From contig QGVC01000094.1 of NCBI GenBank assembly GCA_003242645.1, positions 1-10,736 of the forward strand: a stretch of DNA of 10,736 bases, given 5' to 3'. The stretch's first letter is position 1, and each line of letters starts with the position of its first letter. Source of the DNA: Pseudomonadota bacterium (GTDB taxonomy: Bacteria > Pseudomonadota > Alphaproteobacteria > Rhizobiales > Hyphomicrobiaceae). The notes under the pieces are model-generated. The model did not search any database. It was not told where the DNA came from and worked only from the letters and a program-made list of their open reading frames with translations. Below, in pieces: positions 6,378 through 10,736 of this stretch. Made by a program: the position numbers and the translations under genes.

Positions 6378-8201
6378 ATGTCTTCTCCGATTCGCAAATC
6401 CGCAACCAGACAAGACTGGGTGGCGCTCGCCAGGCGCGCATTCCAGTCGAACGATCTCAGAGCCGCGAAAGTCGCATACATCGAAGCGCTGAACCAGGAC
6501 CGGCGGAACGGGCAACTTCATCACGAGCTGGCCCTTACCTTGGCAGCCCTGGCGGAGATCGACGATGCCGCCATTCACTTCACGCGGGCATTGCGTTTCA
6601 AGCCCAGTCACGAGGAGGCGGCGCGTCGTCTCTCGCGTCTCCTTGCCCGGTTTGCCATTAGCGAGCCCGCCCGGCTCGACCCGTTCGGCCTGAAAGCGGC
6701 CCTTGGCGCAAGTGGAATAGACACCCAGCCGGTTGCGGAGACAGCGCTCGCTCACCTTTCCGCAGCTGAGCGAGAGCTGGAGCGGGCGCTGCACGAGGTA
6801 GCGGCCGGACAAGCCGACGAGGCCGCTCGCAAGTTGCTCCTCAACCGCACCGCGGACGTGCTCAAGTCCGATCTCCTGATGTCGGCTCTCCAGGCCGGCA
6901 TCGTCATGAACCCGTGGTACGAGCGGCTGTTTACGGCGCTGCGGCGCGTGTTGCTGCTCGAGGTGGCTCCGGACCGGTTCCAGGATCGCGCACTTTACGC
7001 GTTCGCTCTAAGCCTTCTCGCTCAGGTCTGGAACAATGACCATGTCTGGGCGGAAACCGAGGCGGAGACGAAGGCGATCGAACAGATCGCGATCGATAAG
7101 GAATTGCTCTTTGCCGGTGATCTGGAGATGGCACGCCGGCTTCTGCTCTGCGCACTCTATCGGCCGCTCGAAAGCGTGCTCGCTCCGGACGACGCTGCGA
7201 AGTGCAACGGAATTCGGCCGAAGCCACTGCGCGATGCTGTGCAGGGTTACCTGATAAACCGGGATGAGGAGCGGCGCGCTGCGCGCGAGATCCCGCGGCT
7301 CGCGCCAATTACCGATGAGGTATCGCAACGCGTCGCGCGGCAGTACGAGACGAATCCGTACCCGCGCTGGCAAAGCCTGCACGTTTCGCGGCCCGGTGCG
7401 ATGAAGGCGACGCTGACCCGCTACTTCGCGCCGGAACGCCTCGCATTCATGGATGGCTCGTTCGATGTCCTGATTGCCGGTGCCGGCACAGGCAAGCAGG
7501 CGTTGCAGTCAGCTCTCGCCTACGGCCCCAACGCACGGGTGCTCGCGACCGATCTTTCCGCTGCCAGCCTCGGCTATGCGCAGTGTGCCGCGAGGCGCTA
7601 CGGCGTGACGAACGTCGAGTTCATGGTCGTGGACATTCTCGACCTCGCTCGAATCGATCGGCAGTTCGACATCATCGAATGCCTCGGCGTTCTGCATCAC
7701 ATGGCCGATCCCTGGGCAGGCTGGCGGATGTTGCTGTCGCGGCTCAAGCCGGGTGGGCTGATGTACATCGGGCTTTACAGCGCGACGGCGCGAGCGAACA
7801 TCCGCGCGTTGCGCGAGCAGCCTGATTATCCTGGCCCGGACTGTGATGATCAGACCGCTCGAAACTACCGAGCCCAGCTTCTGAATAGTCCTGCCGGCAC
7901 ACCTGGCGCCGACCTTGCCATCTCGCGGGATTTCTACACTCTGCATGAGTTCCGCGATCTGGTCCTCCATCCTTGCGAGCAGCACGTTACGCTCGACGAA
8001 ATCGCTCGTTTTCTTGATGAGAACGGTCTCGTCTTCCGCGGCTTCACCCTCGATCCTCTTGTGTTGCAGGCGTTCGCTTCGGAATTTCCTCAAAGCACGT
8101 GGCCCGGCGCACTTTCTGACTGGAAAGCCTTCGAGCAGGCTCGCCCCCGTCTTTTCGAGGCGATGTACCGTTTCTGGTGCGAGCGCTTGCCGGCCGTTTA
8201 G
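6378..8201 (+). CDS. TPR-repeat SAM-dependent methyltransferase, target unknown
   Basis: A 607-residue protein in three parts. The N-terminus has TPR-like helical pairs (about 13-80, e.g. FQSNDLRAAKVAYIEAL and IDDAAIHFTRALRFKP). A long alpha-helical middle (about 95-310) has no motif I recognise. A class I methyltransferase domain occupies about 320-560. It is introduced by QYETNPYPRW (322-331) and has motif I VLIAGAGTGKQ (364-374), acidic motif II D392 (ATDLSAAS), VVDILDL (417-423), CLGVLHHM (435-442) and LKPGGLMYIGLYS (456-468). The TPR part probably recognises a protein or peptide partner, as in other TPR-methyltransferase fusions. There is no signal peptide or membrane segment. The ATG at 6378 is preferred. 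A GTG at 6369 would add three residues, and neither has a clear ribosome binding site, so coupling to the upstream lipoprotein transcript is possible. Confidence 0.88.
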   Translation: MSSPIRKSATRQDWVALARRAFQSNDLRAAKVAYIEALNQDRRNGQLHHELALTLAALAEIDDAAIHFTRALRFKPSHEEAARRLSRLLARFAISEPARLDPFGLKAALGASGIDTQPVAETALAHLSAAERELERALHEVAAGQADEAARKLLLNRTADVLKSDLLMSALQAGIVMNPWYERLFTALRRVLLLEVAPDRFQDRALYAFALSLLAQVWNNDHVWAETEAETKAIEQIAIDKELLFAGDLEMARRLLLCALYRPLESVLAPDDAAKCNGIRPKPLRDAVQGYLINRDEERRAAREIPRLAPITDEVSQRVARQYETNPYPRWQSLHVSRPGAMKATLTRYFAPERLAFMDGSFDVLIAGAGTGKQALQSALAYGPNARVLATDLSAASLGYAQCAARRYGVTNVEFMVVDILDLARIDRQFDIIECLGVLHHMADPWAGWRMLLSRLKPGGLMYIGLYSATARANIRALREQPDYPGPDCDDQTARNYRAQLLNSPAGTPGADLAISRDFYTLHEFRDLVLHPCEQHVTLDEIARFLDENGLVFRGFTLDPLVLQAFASEFPQSTWPGALSDWKAFEQARPRLFEAMYRFWCERLPAV

Positions 8202-8289
8202 ATCACTTTACAACCCCAAGAGGCTTGTCTCAGGCAGCAAAGGAACCTAGCTCAGCTCTGACGATCACGGGGTGGGATAGGACCAGACG

Positions 8290-8814
8290 ATGGATCTAAC
8301 GCAGTATGTGGAGCCGACGGTCGAGTTCATTAAGGCTAATGAAGTCTGGGCCATTCCGATCGTTTTCTTCCTTGCCTTCGGTGAGAGCCTCGCATTCCTG
8401 TCGCTCCTGCTGCCCTCGACAGTCTTCCTGGTAGCCATCGGCGGCCTGTTCGGTGCGAGCGGCGTAGATTTCTGGCCCATTTGGCTGGCGGCTGGGCTCG
8501 GCGGCTCGCTGGGATATGCACTTTCCTACTGGGTCGGGCTCTATTTCAAGGATTCCATTCACAAGATCTGGCCCTTCACCCGGTATCCGGAAATGATACC
8601 TAAGGGACAGCAGTTCTTCGATCGTTATGGTGTATTCGGAGTGTTCCTCGGCCACTTCTTCGGTCCCATCCGCGCCGTCATTCCTGTGATAGCCGGTATG
8701 TATGCGATGCGTCAGCTGCCGTTTCAGATCGCAAACGTTACTTCCGCGTTCTTATGGGCGACGGGAGTGTTGGCACCCACCACCTTCGGCGGGAAATGGC
8801 TGATGGGGCTGTGA
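8290..8814 (+). CDS. DedA-family membrane protein, copy 1
   Basis: A 174-residue polytopic inner-membrane protein of the DedA/VTT (SNARE-associated) superfamily, whose members flip lipids or support proton-motive-force homeostasis. The re-entrant region FGESLAFLSLLLPST (30-44) retains the membrane acidic residue E32 but has PST where the family usually has PGE or PGD. The second signature is GHFFGPIRAVIPVIAGM (121-137). The distal Arg (R128) is kept and the proximal Arg position is His122. Where copy 2 and most members have Gly-Asp, it has Gly-Tyr (LGYALSYWVG). The start ATG has AGGA-like bases (ATAGGAC) eight bases upstream. It is followed 103 bases later by a paralogue on the same strand. 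Confidence 0.88.
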   Translation: MDLTQYVEPTVEFIKANEVWAIPIVFFLAFGESLAFLSLLLPSTVFLVAIGGLFGASGVDFWPIWLAAGLGGSLGYALSYWVGLYFKDSIHKIWPFTRYPEMIPKGQQFFDRYGVFGVFLGHFFGPIRAVIPVIAGMYAMRQLPFQIANVTSAFLWATGVLAPTTFGGKWLMGL

Positions 8815-8917
8815 TGCGCTCTGGCCGAGGTGATCGCCCCTAAGAGTTGGTAAGAAAGGCAAGTCTTATTCCGCAGTCCCAAACGAATTTCCAACGAACG
8901 GTGTCACTCCTGTGCTG

Positions 8918-9451
8918 ATGGCATTCTCGGCCGAGGGCTGGACAGATTTTTTGTTGTCCTTCGCGACCGACAATCTGCGGTTCGTCGAAATTCTGGTTTT
9001 TGCGCTCGGGCTTGCAGAGAGCCTTGCGCTCGTTTCTCTGTTCGTCCCTTCGACCATTCTTTTTCTCGGAATCGGCGCTGTGCACGGCGCAGCAGGCGGA
9101 GAATTCTGGCCGGTATGGATGGCGGGTGCTAGTGGAGCATGGGTCGGCGATTGCATTTCGTATGCTCTTGGCCGCTATTTCAAAGACGACGCTGCCAAGG
9201 TCTGGCCCATTCGCAAGTTCCCGGACTTCATTCCCAAAGGCCAAGTGCTCTGCGAAAGGTGGGGTATTCTCGGCATCATTGTCGGAAAGTTCATAGGCGG
9301 TCTACGCCCGTTCGTTCCCGTCGTCGCGGGGATGCTGAGTATGCCTTGGGCGTTGTTCCTGCCGTCCAGCGGCCTCTCATGCCTGATCTGGGCTGGTGCC
9401 TTTCTCGCGCCGGGATATGGGTTAACTTCCTTTTCAACTGGCCTGTTTTGA
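8918..9451 (+). CDS. DedA-family membrane protein, copy 2
   Basis: A 177-residue paralogue of the gene just upstream. It shares the LAESLALVSLFVPST region (32-46, E34 kept, PST in place of PGE/PGD), FWPVWMAG, the YFKD motif, the WP...P...IPKGQ loop and GKFIGGLRPFVPVVAGM (123-139). Unlike copy 1 it keeps the Gly-Asp pair (G77-D78) and a GRYFK motif. The proximal Arg position is Lys124 and the distal Arg is R130. I give the ATG at 8918. A GTG at 8912, two codons earlier, is an alternative. Neither has a good ribosome binding site, which suggests weak translation or dependence on the upstream mRNA. The two copies look like a tandem duplication that has diverged substantially. Confidence 0.87.
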   Translation: MAFSAEGWTDFLLSFATDNLRFVEILVFALGLAESLALVSLFVPSTILFLGIGAVHGAAGGEFWPVWMAGASGAWVGDCISYALGRYFKDDAAKVWPIRKFPDFIPKGQVLCERWGILGIIVGKFIGGLRPFVPVVAGMLSMPWALFLPSSGLSCLIWAGAFLAPGYGLTSFSTGLF

Positions 9452-9488
9452 CGGGCGGCGCTGCTTGGTGCAGTGTGGTCTCTCGCAG

Positions 9489-9509
9489 GTCGGCTGAAAG
9501 TCGGCCGAC
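9489..9509 (+). terminator. Hairpin downstream of the second DedA gene
   Basis: GTCGGCTG (9489-9496) and CGGCCGAC (9502-9509) form an eight-pair stem with one G-T wobble and a five-base loop (AAAGT), 37 bases after the dedA copy 2 stop. No T-run follows, so it would be at best a factor-assisted terminator. It also lies in the leader of the next small gene, where it could affect that gene's expression. Confidence 0.35.
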
Positions 9510-9533
9510 GAACGGGTCCATCTAGACTGGTTG

Positions 9534-9539
9534 AGGAGG
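9534..9539 (+). promoter_or_regulatory. Consensus ribosome binding site AGGAGG
   Basis: A perfect AGGAGG, seven bases before the ATG at 9547, is the strongest Shine-Dalgarno match in the window on the plus strand. It is the main evidence that the short basic frame downstream is translated. The overlapping plus-strand frame that starts at 9531 cannot use it. Confidence 0.75.
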
Positions 9540-9546
9540 AGTGTGC

Positions 9547-9717
9547 ATGTCCCAACGGTCGATGAGAAATACCCTGGTTCGGAAGAGAAAGAAAAAGCGC
9601 GCTATGAGCCGGCCGAAAGTTACGCGCATACAAGGGAACACCGCACGGGTCCGCGCTCGGCTCAAGAAGCTCGCCGGCAAGGCCCGTGCCGCGGCTGCGG
9701 CACAAAGCGCTGGGTAA
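9547..9717 (+). CDS. Small, extremely basic 56-residue protein, function unknown
   Basis: The ATG at 9547 follows a perfect AGGAGG by seven bases, and the frame ends with TAA at 9715-9717. The product has 19 Arg/Lys in 56 residues and no Asp or Glu. A dense basic cluster, RKRKKKR, occupies residues 12-18. A likely amphipathic helix follows (TARVRARLKKLAGKARA, about 32-48), then a short Ala-rich tail. There is no membrane segment or signal peptide and no Cys, so it is probably a cytosolic nucleic-acid-binding or ribosome/nucleoid-associated protein. That role is inference from composition only, and I do not recognise a family. A near-consensus -35 (TTGACG, 9448-9453) overlaps the dedA stop, but the -10 at 17 bases (CAGTGT) is poor. 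The gene could also be read from the dedA transcript. Confidence 0.68.
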   Translation: MSQRSMRNTLVRKRKKKRAMSRPKVTRIQGNTARVRARLKKLAGKARAAAAAQSAG

Positions 9718-9807
9718 TTGTCGCCGCGCGGGGAGATCTGGGATCGCGGAGGCTCGCTCAATAGCGCTGTCACTCGCGGAACATATCATCGCGTGGTCGG
9801 CTGATAG

Positions 9808-10242
<435 letters not shown>

Positions 10243-10246
10243 CGTC

Positions 10247-10736
10247 TTAGCGGCTGGCGACGGCAGCGGCGGCGGACGCCATGAGAATTCCGCTGCCGCG
10301 GTTGACCAGCCGCATCGCCCGCGGCGTGGTGAACAGAGCCCGCGTGTGCGCGGCGAGCAGAATGTAGCTGCCGAAAACGAGGGCCAGCACCGCGAGCGTG
10401 ACGATCGTCAGCTCCAGCCAGCCGAGCCAGCCGATGGTGGCGGTCTCGACAATGGTCGGCAGCAGCGCAAGGTAGAACAGCGCCGCTTTAGGGTTGCTCA
10501 TGTTGACGGCCAGCCCGGCGAGATACAACCGCAGCGGCTTGTCATCCGGCTGCTTGGCGGAGAGATCGTGGACGACGGCTGGCGCTGTCCACATCTTCCA
10601 CGCGAGATAGAGCAGGTAGGCCGCGCCCGCGTACTTGATCACCATAAAGACCGTGGTGAACGTCTGAGCGATAGCCGAAAGCCCAAACGCAGCCACCGTG
10701 AGCCAGACGATGTCGGCGGCGGACAAACCCCCCGGA
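10247..10736 (-). CDS. LysE-family translocator, C-terminal part (5' end outside window)
   Basis: The frame is open to the window edge and reads PGGLSAADIVWL at its start, so the TTG at 10726 is not the true start. Roughly 45-50 N-terminal residues, including the usual TPGP segment, lie beyond the window. About 163 residues are visible. Family features are the membrane segment VIKYAGAAYLLYLAWKMW and the LysE/RhtB motif NMSNPKAALFYLALLPTIV, then two further hydrophobic segments and a basic C-terminal stretch before the last helix. It is probably an amino-acid or small-metabolite exporter of the inner membrane. It is not a close duplicate of the exporter at 1152. It is convergent with the carboxylesterase remnant, with four bases between the stop codons. 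Confidence 0.9.
   Translation of the reverse strand, partial: PGGLSAADIVWLTVAAFGLSAIAQTFTTVFMVIKYAGAAYLLYLAWKMWTAPAVVHDLSAKQPDDKPLRLYLAGLAVNMSNPKAALFYLALLPTIVETATIGWLGWLELTIVTLAVLALVFGSYILLAAHTRALFTTPRAMRLVNRGSGILMASAAAAVASR

Noticed and set aside
6114..6812. 232-codon minus-strand open frame over the lipoprotein and the methyltransferase N-terminus
   Set aside because: Antisense to a lipoprotein with a signal peptide and to TPR repeats; its own translation has no coherent domain.
9531..9764. 77-codon plus-strand frame overlapping the basic micro-protein
   Set aside because: Its start lies upstream of the AGGAGG site, so it cannot use it, and the product has mixed low-quality composition. 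The frame starting at 9547 fits the site exactly.

Overview
The window is GC-rich, and most third codon positions are G or C. It starts inside gyrA. The GyrA C-terminal domain carries an acidic insert between blades and the sequence GYGKRSSSYEYR, a style I associate with Alphaproteobacteria, probably Hyphomicrobiales. The order is an inference from protein flavour (LysE-type exporters, quinone oxidoreductase, small lipoproteins, a TPR-methyltransferase). I cannot place the genus.

Layout. (a) 1-1775, plus strand: the 3' end of gyrA, followed 24 bases later by a LysE/RhtB-type exporter. (b) 1821-5711, minus strand: an endonuclease/exonuclease/phosphatase-fold hydrolase, an 81-residue lipoprotein, a secreted eight-cysteine protein, and a two-gene unit of an NADPH:quinone oxidoreductase and a glutathione S-transferase. 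(c) 5883-9717, plus strand: a 148-residue lipoprotein, a large TPR-methyltransferase, two tandem DedA-family membrane proteins, and a 56-residue very basic protein with an ideal ribosome binding site. (d) 9808-10242, plus strand: the C-terminal remnant of a type-B carboxylesterase, broken by two in-frame stop codons. (e) 10247-10736, minus strand: a second LysE-family exporter that runs off the window.

How the genes may work together. Most of the window is ordinary chromosome with housekeeping, detoxification and envelope genes. The qor-gst pair looks like an electrophile or quinone detoxification unit. The two DedA paralogues probably contribute to membrane lipid or proton-motive-force homeostasis. 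The two small lipoproteins and the Cys-rich secreted protein are envelope proteins of unknown function. I see no tRNA, rRNA, CRISPR array, insertion sequence, phage gene or toxin-antitoxin pair, and no convincing new multi-gene system. The items most worth a second look are the acid-free basic micro-protein at 9547-9717, the carboxylesterase pseudogene beside it, the DedA pair with substituted key residues, and the hydrolase whose terminal Ser-Asp-His motif reads Ser-Tyr-His.
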